64,000 nt of DNA from positions 206,799 to 270,798 of the forward strand of contig NZ_FQVT01000005.1 of NCBI RefSeq assembly GCF_900129445.1, given 5' to 3'. Below are positions 35,095-44,553 of this stretch, piece after piece; positions within the stretch are counted from its first letter, which is position 1; each line of letters starts with the position of its first letter. A model generated the notes under the pieces. That model made no database searches, was not told the origin of the DNA, and saw only the letters and a list, made by a program, of their open reading frames with translations. Both the position numbers and the translations under genes were made by a program. Source of the stretch: Salegentibacter echinorum. Its GTDB lineage: Bacteria > Bacteroidota > Bacteroidia > Flavobacteriales > Flavobacteriaceae.

Positions 35095-35679
35095 ATGAAA
35101 AAATGGTTAATCCCAATAGGAATTATTGTACTACTCTTTATATTAATTGGCTCGCCATACAACACTTTGGTGGATAAGGAGCAAAATGCTGAAAAAGCCT
35201 GGAATAATGTAGAGAGCTCTTATCAACGACGAAGTGACCTTATTCCTAATTTGGTAAGTACCGTAAAAGGTTCTGCCGATTTTGAACGTGGAACTTTAAC
35301 AGATGTAATCGAAGCCCGGGCCAAAGCCACTTCGGTAAACGTTGATGCCGGGAACCTAGATCCCCAGCAAATTCAGCAGTTCCAGGAAGCCCAGGGAGGG
35401 TTGTCATCGGCTTTATCCAGATTATTGGTTTCGGTAGAACGTTATCCCGATATTAAATCTAACCAGAATTTCCAGCAACTGCAATCGCAGCTGGAAGGCA
35501 CAGAAAACCGAATTAATGTTGAAAGAAACCGTTTTAACGAAGCAGTTGCCACTTATGAAAAGACAAGACGAAAATTCCCCAGCAATATTGCTGCTGCCCT
35601 TTTTGGTTTTGATAAAATTGAAGGCTTTGAAGCCGAACAAGGTGCAGAAAACGCCCCAGATGTTGAATTTGATTTTTAA
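35095..35679 (+). CDS. LemA-family membrane protein
   Basis: 194 residues with one N-terminal membrane helix (about 4-20), then the family signature YNTLVDKEQNAEKAWNNVES and YQRRSDLIPNLVSTVKG, and the C-terminal FPSNIAAALFGFDKIEGFE. The rest is a long helical bundle facing outward. Function unsettled; the family is often linked with TPM-domain proteins and membrane stress. It is 3 bp before the first TPM gene. Confidence 0.92.
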   Translation: MKKWLIPIGIIVLLFILIGSPYNTLVDKEQNAEKAWNNVESSYQRRSDLIPNLVSTVKGSADFERGTLTDVIEARAKATSVNVDAGNLDPQQIQQFQEAQGGLSSALSRLLVSVERYPDIKSNQNFQQLQSQLEGTENRINVERNRFNEAVATYEKTRRKFPSNIAAALFGFDKIEGFEAEQGAENAPDVEFDF

Positions 35680-35682
35680 GCC

Positions 35683-36123
35683 ATGAGTAAAGTAGAAGAG
35701 TTTTTAAGCAAAAATGACGAAGAGGCGATTATTGAGGCCATTAGAAAAGCAGAGCAAAACACTTCTGGTGAGATAAGAGTGCATTTAGAAAAAACCACCG
35801 GTGAGCTAGATATTTTTGATCGTGCTATGGAGGTTTTCCATCATTTAAAGATGGACAATACCAAGCATGAAAATGGCGTGCTTATTTATGTTGCCGTAGA
35901 AGACAAAAATTTTGTGATTTACGGTGATAAAGGCATTAACGATGTGGTACCAGATAATTTCTGGGAAAGTACAAAGGACGCCATTGTAGCAGAATTTAAA
36001 AAAGGAGATTTCAAACAAGGTTTGGTAAACGGCATTTTAACTGCAGGCCAGCAACTGAAAAAGCACTTCCCCTGGAGTGCAGATACCAGGGACGAACTCT
36101 CCAACGAAATTTCAAGAGGATAA
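35683..36123 (+). CDS. TPM-domain protein, soluble
   Basis: 146 residues with no signal peptide. TPM (DUF477) fold visible as EAIRKAEQNTSGEIRVHLEK, FHHLKMDNTKHENGVLIYVA and DKNFVIYGDKGINDVV, ending in an F-KQGLVNGILTAGQQLKKHFP helix. Relatives of this short type are cytoplasmic or periplasmic accessory proteins, and plant homologues were proposed as phosphatases. It abuts the next TPM gene exactly, with the stop directly followed by ATG. Confidence 0.85.
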   Translation: MSKVEEFLSKNDEEAIIEAIRKAEQNTSGEIRVHLEKTTGELDIFDRAMEVFHHLKMDNTKHENGVLIYVAVEDKNFVIYGDKGINDVVPDNFWESTKDAIVAEFKKGDFKQGLVNGILTAGQQLKKHFPWSADTRDELSNEISRG

Positions 36124-37050
36124 ATGTCACAATACAATCAGGAACCTGGCGTTAAGCACGTGAGGTTTTCCCCGATTAAAAGCGGGACAAAAAATCATTT
36201 TTTTAATCAGAAAAACCCCGATGATACTATTCTTTCGGGTGAGACTTTATGGCGCGAAGCATTTAATAAAAGACTTCGCCTATTATTAGCTTGTTTTTTA
36301 TTGTTTTCAGGCTTTATTTATGCCCAGCGTGACATCCCTCCAAAGCCTTCCGAAGAAACCAGCGTTTACGATGGCGCTGATATTCTGTCTTCTTCGGAAA
36401 GAAATCGATTAGAACAGAAGCTGATTAATTATGCCGATACTACTTCTACCCAAATTGTTATTGCGACCATAGAATCCCTTAATGGCGAGTATGAAGGCGT
36501 CTATGCCGCCGAATGGGCCCAGGAATGGGGTGTGGGACAAAGCGAAAAAGACAACGGACTCTTAATCCTGGTTGCTGAAAGTGATCGCAAAATATGGATT
36601 ACCACCGGTTACGGACTCGAAGAATACCTTACCGATGCTCGTAGCAAGCAAATTATAGAACAAATTATCCTGCCAGAATTTAGAAATGGCAGCTATTACA
36701 ACGGTCTGGACGCCGGTACAACTGCGATTTTCCAGGTTTTAGCCGGTAATTTTCAAGGCACACCACAATCCCGAAATGAAGGACAAGGTATCCCTCTACA
36801 AGGAATTATCATGCTCATATTTTTTGTGGTGATTATCATCTCATTCATCAAACGTAAAGGCGGCGGTGGCCGTAACGGTGGTAGAAGAAGTGCCGGCGAT
36901 ACCTTTTTGGATGCCATTATTCTAAGCTCTTTGGGGCGCGGTGGCTTTGGCGGAGGAAGCTCCGGTGGAGGCTTTGGCGGCGGTGGCGGCTTTGGAGGCG
37001 GCTTCGGTGGCGGCGGCTTTGGCGGCGGCGGCGCCGGGGGAAGCTGGTGA
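36124..37050 (+). CDS. TPM-domain exported protein with glycine-rich tail
   Basis: 308 residues. A signal-peptide-like segment KRLRLLLACFLLFSGFIYAQ lies at about 49-68, then a TPM domain (SVYDGADILSSSERNRLEQ, IVIATIESLNGE, DNGLLILVAESDRKIWITTG), a membrane helix around 223-240 and a tail of GGGFGG repeats ending GGAGGSW. Odd: 48 polar residues precede the signal segment, where relatives start with it. No ATG, GTG or TTG lies just before KRLRLLL, so either this is a real N-terminal extension or a small insertion/frameshift fused a foreign segment to the gene. The Gly-rich tail is usual for the family. Confidence 0.82.
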   Translation: MSQYNQEPGVKHVRFSPIKSGTKNHFFNQKNPDDTILSGETLWREAFNKRLRLLLACFLLFSGFIYAQRDIPPKPSEETSVYDGADILSSSERNRLEQKLINYADTTSTQIVIATIESLNGEYEGVYAAEWAQEWGVGQSEKDNGLLILVAESDRKIWITTGYGLEEYLTDARSKQIIEQIILPEFRNGSYYNGLDAGTTAIFQVLAGNFQGTPQSRNEGQGIPLQGIIMLIFFVVIIISFIKRKGGGGRNGGRRSAGDTFLDAIILSSLGRGGFGGGSSGGGFGGGGGFGGGFGGGGFGGGGAGGSW

Positions 37051-37808
37051 TTTCAGTTGAGTGTTTTTTAGTTGGCAGTTACGTCATCACGCGGACGAAG
37101 GAGCGCGGCAATCTCTTTCTGTTTGGGGTTCATTGTTTGTGTTTTTGAATCAGAAATATTGTAAATTGTATAATGTAGATTGTAATTCTGAAGTTTGATA
37201 TAATCAGGGTTTCCAAATCATCATATTAACATATCAATACCAACTCTTCCGTCTTTTCTGCCGAAAATAGCAGAAAACCCACCTTCCCTTTCAATGGAAG
37301 GAGCAAACGACGTACTGAATACTGTGACTGCCTACTAATTCTCCACAGTCATTGCGAGCGACGCAGGAGCGTGGCAATCTCTGGTTTTGTTTATGGTTTG
37401 TAGTTTTGAACCAGGAATATTGTAAATTATATAATGTAGATTGTAATTCTGGAATTTTATTACTAATCACGATTCTCGAATTAACGAATCAACGCACCTC
37501 CACATCAACACATCACCGCATCAACTCATTAAGAAAAAACCCTTGTGCCTCCTTCCGCTCTCGCAGAAGAAGCTCATTCTAACCACATAAATAAATTTAT
37601 AAGCCCGATCCACTGACTATTAAGAACAGGAGTGAATTTTAGATTTGCTGAAGGAAATATAGGTTTGGGTTTTGGAATGCCTTGAACATGAAATTTTGAA
37701 CCTTGAACTTTCTAACCTGCCCACTGAATACTGAGACTGCCAACTGATAAGAATCACGAACCAACGAATCATCACATCAGCAAATCAACCTATTACCACA
37801 TCAACATA
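37051..37808. repeat. 758-bp non-coding mosaic of degenerate repeats
   Basis: Contains REP-A palindromes (GTCATTGCGAGCGACG...GTGGCAATCTC) at 37083-37115 and 37348-37382. Each is followed by a shared block with GAAATATTGTAAATTGTA and TAATGTAGATTGTAATTCTG (about 37141-37197 and 37405-37480). A CTTCCGTCTTTTCTGCCGAA...GGAAGGAGC block lies at 37245-37303. CACATCA-type word tracts lie at 37476-37530 and 37751-37812, and a TTTTGAACCTTGAAC phrase near 37690. The same blocks recur at 43.9-44.4 kb. No gene. Confidence 0.75.
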
Positions 37809-40577
37809 TTACCTTCTCCCCCTCTTCTTATTCGGGTCTTTTCCGCCAAACTTGCTGAGTTTATAGGTAAAACTAAGCATAAAATATTGTTCTAAAACCA
37901 GCTCTTGCGTATCCTGAATAAAGTCGTCACCGGTAAATCTTTGGGTTGCGATGTTTTGATCTAACAAGTCGAAAACTTTTATTTTTAATATTCCGTTTTC
38001 TCCAAAAAGCTCATAACCTAAACTCGCGTTCCACAGGTAAAAAGAATCCTGAAATCCGGGAGCTGCATTTCCAATATTCCTATAAGCGATATCGCTTCCA
38101 ATAATAAATTTCTCCGGCCAATAAGACGTGATTGCTAAAGAGACATTTTGATTATTATATTTTTCTTCTCTTTTATTAAAACTGTATTCGGCATCAACAA
38201 ATCCTATACTATAAAATGGCTCTATGGTTACCAAATCTCTAAAATTATAAGTTAGGCCAATGTTTGGGGTTAGGTTTAAAGATTTGGAATTATATTCCTC
38301 TCCGTTCGTGAAACCTACATTCTTACTATAATTCCCGTGGAGCCCACCCTGAATTTTAATAGAGCTTTCATTCTCTAGTTTAAAAGTTTTATCGGTTCTA
38401 CCACCTCCAGAAATATTATAGGCGCCATCAAGGTTGGTATAAGTTGTAGTCCTAACAAGGTCTTCATCTACCGTAGTTCTTGCCACTACCTTATCATCGG
38501 TAAAATTTGCACTTAAATAAGCATAAAATCCAGAGCGGGTTTTAAAATCGAAATTATTAAAGTTTACGTAAACTCGGTGATCCAGGGTTGGTTTAAGATC
38601 TGGGTTTCCAACTACAATATTCAAAGGATTAATCGTGTTAATTACCGGTTGCAACTGGCGTAAAGATGGGGTGTTCCAGGAGTTTCTATAATTAATGAAT
38701 ATAGATTTTCCCTGGCCCATCCTATACCTGGCGAAAGCACTGGCGAAAAAATTATCGTAAGTATTATCTATTTCTGAATTGGTAAAAAGGTCTTCGTTCT
38801 TTAAGCGAATACTTTGGAAACCACCCGAGAGGTTAGCCCGTAGCTTCTCTCCATTGTAAGCCAAGCCTACACTTGGCCTGTGATTAAAAGATTCCGATTT
38901 AAAATCGCTACTCAATGCTTCGTCCAAAAGCTCATACTCGCCATCGCCGTCGGCCTCATAAACCAACCGTTCGTTACGGCCGTCTTCCTTTTCAAATCTA
39001 TAACTAAGGTCCAGCATCAGTTTTTCGGTTAAAGGAAACCTGGCATTGGCAGATACTCCATAGTTATCTTCCTTATTATCTTCGGTAATCAATTGATCCT
39101 GAATATCGGTTCGGGTTAGGTTACCCTGGTCATCGTAAACTTCCCTTTCAGAAAAGAAATTATTATCCTGCTTTCGGGTATTATTTTGATTATTGAAATA
39201 CAAACTATAATAACCTCCTTTCTCGCCAAACTTTCTGGAAAAGCTTAAACGGTTTGAAAAATTGGTGCTTTTTACTTCAGAATAATTATCAGTTAAAGCT
39301 GTGTTTATTGGGGTATCGTCTGCTTCAAAAGATTCTGTATAAGCTTTATTGGAGGATCTACCACTATTGGCCACAAAATTTGGACTTACGGAAATCCTGG
39401 TTAAGGTATCTGGCTGAATTTCAAAACCCATACTAAAACGATGATTGTCATTCAACCGGGTACCGCTGGATTCAGAAACATTAAAATACCTTCTATCTGG
39501 TAGAATATTTTCACGCTCGGTAATACTTTCCGTACGGTTATCGGCCCGGTTGTAAAAGTAATTGGTAGAGAGTTCGGTTTCCTGCGGCCATTCATTAACA
39601 AAACTGAATCCAATATTATTAGATTTGGTTATTCCGTTACCAGATCCAAAACTATTGCCGTTAATGCTAAAGCCATTTCTACCCCTGGAGATAGAATAAG
39701 CGTTTCGGCCCATGGCATCATAAACCTCATCGAAAGTAAAGCCTGAAGAGTTAATGTTATTGGAACTTCCTAAAACACTTATGCGCAAATCGTTTTTAAA
39801 ATAGTTTCCAATACCACTAAGTTCATACCTATCATCGGTTCCCCCACCGGCGGTAAGCCTGGAGAAAAAACCGCGGTTTTTATCTTCGTCAATGGTAATA
39901 TTGATAGTTTTATTTTCGGCATCACCTTCTTTGCCTGTAAATTCTTCCGATTTGGTTTTACTATCAACCACCTGCAGTTTATTGATTAATTCCTTTGGAA
40001 GGTTTTTCGTGGCAATTTTAGGATCATCGCCAAAGAAATCCTTTCCGTTTACTTTAATTTTTTGCACCGGCGTGCCATTTACGGTAATACTTCCATCGGT
40101 TGCCACCTCAACTCCCGGCAGTTCCTTTAGTAATTCCTCTAAATTCGCATCTTTTCTAGTTTTAAAAGAAGCCGCATTAAATTCTAAAGTATCCTTCTTT
40201 ATGGTCACGGGAGCGCGGGAGGAAGTAATAGTTATTTCATCTAAAGTATTATCGGCAATTTCCATTTTTAGGGTTCCCAGGTCCTGCTGTTCCTGAATTT
40301 TAATTTCCTGTTGGTGCGTTTGCATCCCGGCATAAGAGATAAGCAAATTAACTTTTTCAAGGGCTGTTTTTCCTGAAAGCTGAAAGTTTCCGGAATCATC
40401 TGAAATCGTGTAAGTAACCAATGTGCTATCTGAAGGTTTTTCTACGTAGATGGTTGCAGATTCCAGGGGAGTCCCCTGCGGATTAACAACTTTTCCATTT
40501 ATTTCAAAACTCTGGGCAGTTAAACTTGTTGCTATTAACAACAAGGCAAGCGAAAAGAAAATCCTCATATTGCGCAC
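37809..40577 (-). CDS. TonB-dependent receptor-like outer-membrane beta-barrel protein
   Basis: 922 residues. Signal peptide MRIFFSLALLLIATSLTAQ (an ATG three codons downstream may be the true start). Carboxypeptidase-regulatory-like domain (FEINGKVVNPQGTPLESATI, about 23-105), plug-like region (LEELLKELPGVEVATDGSI, INKLQVVDSKTKSEEF, about 140-235), then a large barrel of the OMP_b-brl_3 type. Unlike classic receptors the end is not aromatic but a basic extension (GGKDPNKKRGRR). Substrate unknown; no SusD-like or lipoprotein partner is adjacent. It is a single-gene unit bordered by long repeat tracts. Confidence 0.85.
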   Translation of the reverse strand: MRNMRIFFSLALLLIATSLTAQSFEINGKVVNPQGTPLESATIYVEKPSDSTLVTYTISDDSGNFQLSGKTALEKVNLLISYAGMQTHQQEIKIQEQQDLGTLKMEIADNTLDEITITSSRAPVTIKKDTLEFNAASFKTRKDANLEELLKELPGVEVATDGSITVNGTPVQKIKVNGKDFFGDDPKIATKNLPKELINKLQVVDSKTKSEEFTGKEGDAENKTINITIDEDKNRGFFSRLTAGGGTDDRYELSGIGNYFKNDLRISVLGSSNNINSSGFTFDEVYDAMGRNAYSISRGRNGFSINGNSFGSGNGITKSNNIGFSFVNEWPQETELSTNYFYNRADNRTESITERENILPDRRYFNVSESSGTRLNDNHRFSMGFEIQPDTLTRISVSPNFVANSGRSSNKAYTESFEADDTPINTALTDNYSEVKSTNFSNRLSFSRKFGEKGGYYSLYFNNQNNTRKQDNNFFSEREVYDDQGNLTRTDIQDQLITEDNKEDNYGVSANARFPLTEKLMLDLSYRFEKEDGRNERLVYEADGDGEYELLDEALSSDFKSESFNHRPSVGLAYNGEKLRANLSGGFQSIRLKNEDLFTNSEIDNTYDNFFASAFARYRMGQGKSIFINYRNSWNTPSLRQLQPVINTINPLNIVVGNPDLKPTLDHRVYVNFNNFDFKTRSGFYAYLSANFTDDKVVARTTVDEDLVRTTTYTNLDGAYNISGGGRTDKTFKLENESSIKIQGGLHGNYSKNVGFTNGEEYNSKSLNLTPNIGLTYNFRDLVTIEPFYSIGFVDAEYSFNKREEKYNNQNVSLAITSYWPEKFIIGSDIAYRNIGNAAPGFQDSFYLWNASLGYELFGENGILKIKVFDLLDQNIATQRFTGDDFIQDTQELVLEQYFMLSFTYKLSKFGGKDPNKKRGRR

Positions 40578-41063
40578 GTATTTAGATTGAAAAATGAAGA
40601 CCGGAAAGTGATCTCCTTAACTAGGTTAGTAGTTAGACCACAGAATTGTTACAAAGTTTAATCAGAAAATTATTTTTTTCGAAATATTTCTTCACAGGTG
40701 GTTTTGGAAGGAAGCGCTTCGAAAAGCTCGCGCGAAGTATTGATAAACCTTCAACTGGGAGTGGGCGCCTGGAGAAACTCAGGGGGACACAACCAGACAG
40801 GCTTAGTTTACACAAACCAATTTGACCAGGAAAGAAATTCAGAAAAAACTAGTTCTTTAACCTGTTCGGAAAAGTGAGAAGCTCTTAAATCTCGTCCTAG
40901 CTAAATATATAGCCAAAAACGGATTTTGTCATTCTTTCGTTGCAGCGAATTCCTTCTAGAATTCAGAATTAAAAAGCTTAAAAATCAGAAAAAATACTTT
41001 TTCGCAGTGGATTAATTCTCCAATATTCAAAATCTAAAAATAGATGGCGAAGCAACCAGTTCC
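40578..41063. other. 486-bp intergenic region with degenerate repeat fragments
   Basis: Fragments CGCTTCGAAAAGCTCG (about 40716) and GAAACTCAGGGGGACAC...AGACAGG (about 40772-40803). The latter matches CTCAGGGGGACATTAATTGACAGG at 46372-46395. No gene or promoter recognised. Confidence 0.5.
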
Positions 41064-41390
41064 TCAAAAATTGGCTCCCATCCTTAAAAATAATTTTTCC
41101 AGGAAGGTTCTCTGTTCCCGGGCCGCGTTCTTTCTGGAAGCTCTTTTTTCACGATGATAATAAACAAGACTATCACAATTAATAACTTCTCTACCCTTTT
41201 GCGTTAACACGTAATTATCATTAATAGCGTCAATAAATTCGGCCGTTTCCAAACTGGCAATTACTTCCGTTTTCCAGGGGGCAAACTCCTGATTTTTTAA
41301 AATTCCATCGTTATCGTAAATTTCATATAAAACATTATCCATCTTATACATATAAGAAGTTGAAAACGAATCTAAATTAGCTTGCGTCAT
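41064..41390 (-). CDS. Hypothetical protein, 108 residues
   Basis: Cytosolic-looking. The segment EVIASLETAEFIDAINDNYVLTQKGREVIN has the helix-turn-strand look of a small winged-helix (VLTQKGREV), and the C-terminus is strongly basic (YHREKRASRKNAAREQRTFL). No family recognised. Codon use and clean start ATG support a real gene, though it stands alone between two non-coding stretches. Confidence 0.55.
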   Translation of the reverse strand: MTQANLDSFSTSYMYKMDNVLYEIYDNDGILKNQEFAPWKTEVIASLETAEFIDAINDNYVLTQKGREVINCDSLVYYHREKRASRKNAAREQRTFLEKLFLRMGANF

Positions 41391-41805
41391 AATCAGTAGG
41401 GTATTGTGATTAATATTTTCTTCAATTTAATAAATTATTCACAAAATCCTAACTTAAATTTAAAAGACATTATCCAAAGCTTGTCAACATAAAATATCTT
41501 AACACTATTGTGTCAATAATCAATAACCTCATCTTGAGGGTATGAAGTATGCTTCCGGAAAAAAGTTCTTTTTATCTCAAGGCAAGCCTCGGGGAATTAA
41601 ACAGCAAAATATGGTTGAAGGATATTAAAACACTAAAGCTCAAAAACCACATACTTATTTAAGAAGCTCTCATTTATAACAAAGATTAAAGCGATTTCTT
41701 TACTATTTAAAACCACGAGAAGGGAATTTGTTAATAGAGAAGTATTATTTCCAGCGAAAAGAAGGACTCAGTAGTCCTTATTTGATACCGAACCACAAAC
41801 AGACC
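41391..41805. other. 415-bp intergenic region
   Basis: AT-rich. Near 41580-41605 it carries GGCAAGCCTCGGGGAATTAA, a member of the repeat family also seen at 15879-15921 and 46213-46262. No gene. Confidence 0.5.
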
Positions 41806-42279
41806 TTAAACAACATCCTGAATTTTAGTACTAAGTGTCCACCCGAGATCGGGCAGGATTAATTTTAGTCGTTTTGTTCCTACCTCTTTGATAATGGCTT
41901 TTTTATTTGCCATTTTTCCGGTTTTAATTTCAATCTCTTCTCCCGGTTTAAAGGCACCGACCTCAAACTCTTCGTATGCATCATTACTAAGCCAGGATTT
42001 AATAGTTTCTATTTCGTCTTCCCTTACTACAGCCGGCTTTCCTAACCAAAACATATAATTTAAAATTCCGGGAGCTTCAAAAACCTTGTTCCTCTCTGCC
42101 GCATCCAACCGAACAAACAAATAAGGTTTAAACAAGGGAGTAATCACTTTTTTTTTTCGGTCACTCCATTGTCTTATTTCGGTAATCACAGGACAAAATA
42201 CCTCTATTCCGAGTTTTTCCAGGATCTTGGCCGATTTAATTTCATGTTGTGGCTTACTTCGTAGTACGTACCAGGGCAT
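41806..42279 (-). CDS. UpxY/NusG-like transcription antitermination factor
   Basis: 157 residues. NusG N-terminal domain starts PWYVLRSKPQHEIKSAKILE, contains FCPVITEIRQWSDRKKKVITPLFKPYLFVRL (given in part), and a KOW-like C-terminal part (FKPGEEIEIKTGKMANKKAIIKEVG). Such specialised NusG paralogues (UpxY, RfaH) normally sit first in capsule or exopolysaccharide operons and let polymerase read through long leaders. Here no polysaccharide gene follows on the same strand; the next genes are a 108-residue hypothetical and a receptor. It may act in trans or be left over from a lost locus. Confidence 0.85.
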   Translation of the reverse strand: MPWYVLRSKPQHEIKSAKILEKLGIEVFCPVITEIRQWSDRKKKVITPLFKPYLFVRLDAAERNKVFEAPGILNYMFWLGKPAVVREDEIETIKSWLSNDAYEEFEVGAFKPGEEIEIKTGKMANKKAIIKEVGTKRLKLILPDLGWTLSTKIQDVV

Positions 42280-42714
42280 AGTGTTTATTTGATATTATAA
42301 ACTTCCTTAGTAGGGTTGGGAAAGCAAATAATCTAAGAAAAACGAATTTAAGCTTTTTTACTGTGAAATGAAATTCTCTCGGATTTTTGTAAGAGATTTT
42401 TTTTCCCTTCACCCGTTATGTTAAGCTGAACCCGTCGAAGCACATTTTCATGCATTTTTTGTAAATCTGATCACTTTTATAAACTCGGAATGTCTATAAA
42501 AAAGCTTAATTGTAATTATTTGGCTTCTGGGAGAATAAAAAATCCAATTTCAACCCAATAGAGGTATAAACACCAAGGCTTCGCCAAGCTCTGCCTGACG
42601 TTAAATAGCACAGCTGTCACCTCGAACATTTCAATTTATTCAATGAAGGCTTATGGAAATACACTCCTAAAATCTTGTCGAGGTGTCTCCTTTAGCCTGA
42701 CGAAGGGCAACAAT
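42280..42714. repeat. 435-bp intergenic region with a TCGAAG-family element
   Basis: Span 42420-42600: left end GTTAAGCTGAACCCGTCGAAGC, right end ACCAAGGCTTCGCCAAGCTC then TGCCTGACG, with about 135 bp between. The right flank (ACCAAGGCTTCG) is the same as at 28674-28684. A further degenerate piece is at 42675-42706. Confidence 0.65.
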
Positions 42715-43623
42715 CTACTTTAAAAAATGCGGGAAATCGGTAATAATACCATCTACGTTCATTTCTTTAAGTCGCTCAATTTCTTCCCGCGTATTAACCG
42801 TCCATGGAATGAATTTTATATTTCTCTCGTGACATTTCTTTATAAGTTCTGAAGAAGCCAGACTAAAATGCGGACTATAAATTTCGGGTACAAAACCTAT
42901 TTTAGCTATGTTTTCTTCAAAAGTAACATTCTTATCCCCGGTAAGAAATCCAACGGGAACATTGGGATATCTCTCCCGTACCCGCTGAATTTGACGCACA
43001 TCGAATGATTGAATATAAAAACGTTCATGGACATTTTTGTTTTGTAGCACATCCATAACCAGCCGAACAAATTTACGCGGTGCCGGTTGATAGGTACCGT
43101 CTTTCCTGGGGTTCGATTTAATTTCTACATTATAAATCACTTCCGGTATATTATTGCTTTCAGTATATCTTTCCACGGCCTCAATAAGATCTGCCAACAA
43201 GGGAATGTGAGCTTTCATCTTTTTTTGCTTCGGAAACCGCTTATTCCCCTTAGTTCCTACATCAAATTCTTTAATGCTGTCATAATCCATTTGATACAGC
43301 AAATATTTCTGTGCATCCTCTTCCCTTATTTCATCGCCATTGGGCAATAACGAAAAACCTCTATTAATAAAAGGATCGTGTGCAACCACTACTTTGTCAT
43401 CTTTTGAAACCTGAACATCCAACTCCAGGACGTTGGCGCCATCATCAATCGCTCTTATCATAGCCGGAATTGTATTTTCTGGCATTTCACCCCTCGCACC
43501 ACGATGTCCCTCAACCATAAAGGAGGGGAATTTTTGTGTAACTACCTCCCCTGGAGATAAGGTTTTACAGCTAACAAAAAAGCAAATAAATGTGAGTAAC
43601 AAATAGGGTTTAAGAATATTCAT
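42715..43623 (-). CDS. Glycerophosphodiester phosphodiesterase lipoprotein
   Basis: 302 residues from the ATG at 43623. An upstream in-frame ATG (43656) would add 11 residues before the signal peptide. Lipobox FFVSC puts Cys19 at the mature end. The GDPD active site is visible: His40-Arg41 and Glu47 in GHRGARGEMPENT, Glu67 and Asp69 in VLELDVQ, and His82 in VAHDPF. The C-terminal FIPWTVNTREEIERL and VDGIITDFP complete the TIM barrel. It hydrolyses glycerophosphodiesters from phospholipid turnover to glycerol-3-phosphate plus alcohol, outside the cytoplasm. Single gene. Confidence 0.92.
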   Translation of the reverse strand: MNILKPYLLLTFICFFVSCKTLSPGEVVTQKFPSFMVEGHRGARGEMPENTIPAMIRAIDDGANVLELDVQVSKDDKVVVAHDPFINRGFSLLPNGDEIREEDAQKYLLYQMDYDSIKEFDVGTKGNKRFPKQKKMKAHIPLLADLIEAVERYTESNNIPEVIYNVEIKSNPRKDGTYQPAPRKFVRLVMDVLQNKNVHERFYIQSFDVRQIQRVRERYPNVPVGFLTGDKNVTFEENIAKIGFVPEIYSPHFSLASSELIKKCHERNIKFIPWTVNTREEIERLKEMNVDGIITDFPHFLK

Positions 43624-44500
43624 ATCAGGAAAATTTAAAACTATAAATGTAGCCAATTTCCCCGGTTTTATTAGAAATGTTTGGACGGTTATCGGGTGTG
43701 TGTTATCCGCTATCAGTTCCGAGTTCTCGGTTTTGAGTTATCAGTTTTAGCTGGATCGATTAGCCAGTGTTAATTAATTAGTTGTGGGATTTTATTTAGT
43801 GTTTGGGGTTTGTTGTTCTGCAAACTGAAAACTGAGACTGCCTACTGGTTACGTGTTGCGGGTTGGGTTGAGTTGAAAAATCATTTTGAAAGTTGCTGAA
43901 TTTTGGTTGGTTATTGTCATTGCAAGCGACGCAGGAGGGGGGCAATCTCTGGTTTTGTTTGTTATTTTGGGTTATTGCTTGTTGTTCTGCAAACTGAAAA
44001 CTGCAACTGCAAACTGGTTACGAGTTGCAGGTTGCAGATTAGGTTGTTCTCACCACGTCATCGCCGAGGACGAAAGACGTGGCGATCTGTTGAATTTTGG
44101 TGTTTGGTGTTTTGAACCAGAAATATTGCAAATTGTACAATGTAGTATTGTAATACTGAAATCTTATTACTAATCACGATTTCCGGATTAATGAATTTCC
44201 ACATCAACAACCAACCCTTCCGTCTTTTCTGCTGAAAATAGCAAAAATTCCACCTTCCCTTCAAAGGAAGGAGCTACATTCCAACCACACTTATAACTTA
44301 ATAAGCGTATGGTAAACCTTATATTCACTTGCTAATCATGACTCCCGAATTAACCATTCACGAATCACATCGCTACATCATCGCATTAACGCATCACCAC
44401 ATTACCACATCAGCATATTAATTTTTTTTCCGCCACTGAAAACTGCCACTGTCTACTGGTTACTGAACACTGAATCATTTGAATAACAATGTCTTTAGAA
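43624..44500. repeat. About 880-bp non-coding mosaic of degenerate repeats
   Basis: REP-A palindromes at 43916-43949 and 44057-44088. The GAAATATTGCAAATTGTA...TGTAATACTGAAA block lies at 44118-44165 and the CTTCCGTCTTTTCTGCTGAA...GGAAGGAGC block at 44216-44273, both homologous to 37.1-37.3 kb. Repeated phrases AAACTGAAAACTG and GACTGCCTACTGGTTACG occur at 43820-43860 and 43990-44020, and a CACATCA-type tract at 44341-44420. Reading frames here are by-products of the repeats. Confidence 0.75.
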
Positions 44501-44504
44501 AAAA

Positions 44505-44535
44505 TTGCTTGCTATAAAAAGCTTGGTTACATTTG
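44505..44535 (+). promoter_or_regulatory. Predicted promoter of the acyl-CoA dehydrogenase gene
   Basis: TTG (44505-44507), 20 bp, TACATTTG (44528-44535). It predicts a start near 44542 and a 12-nt leader before the ATG at 44554. One of the best consensus matches in the window. Confidence 0.65.
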
Positions 44536-44553
44536 TGTAAAACACCACACAAT

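Noticed and set aside
43886..44173. Overlapping reading frames of 70-95 codons in the 44-kb gap
   Set aside because: They lie wholly within repeat blocks that recur at 37 kb, in different frames, and have no protein-like composition.
44533..44553. Upstream ATG for the acyl-CoA dehydrogenase
   Set aside because: It lies inside the predicted -7 element; ATG 44554 matches family starts.
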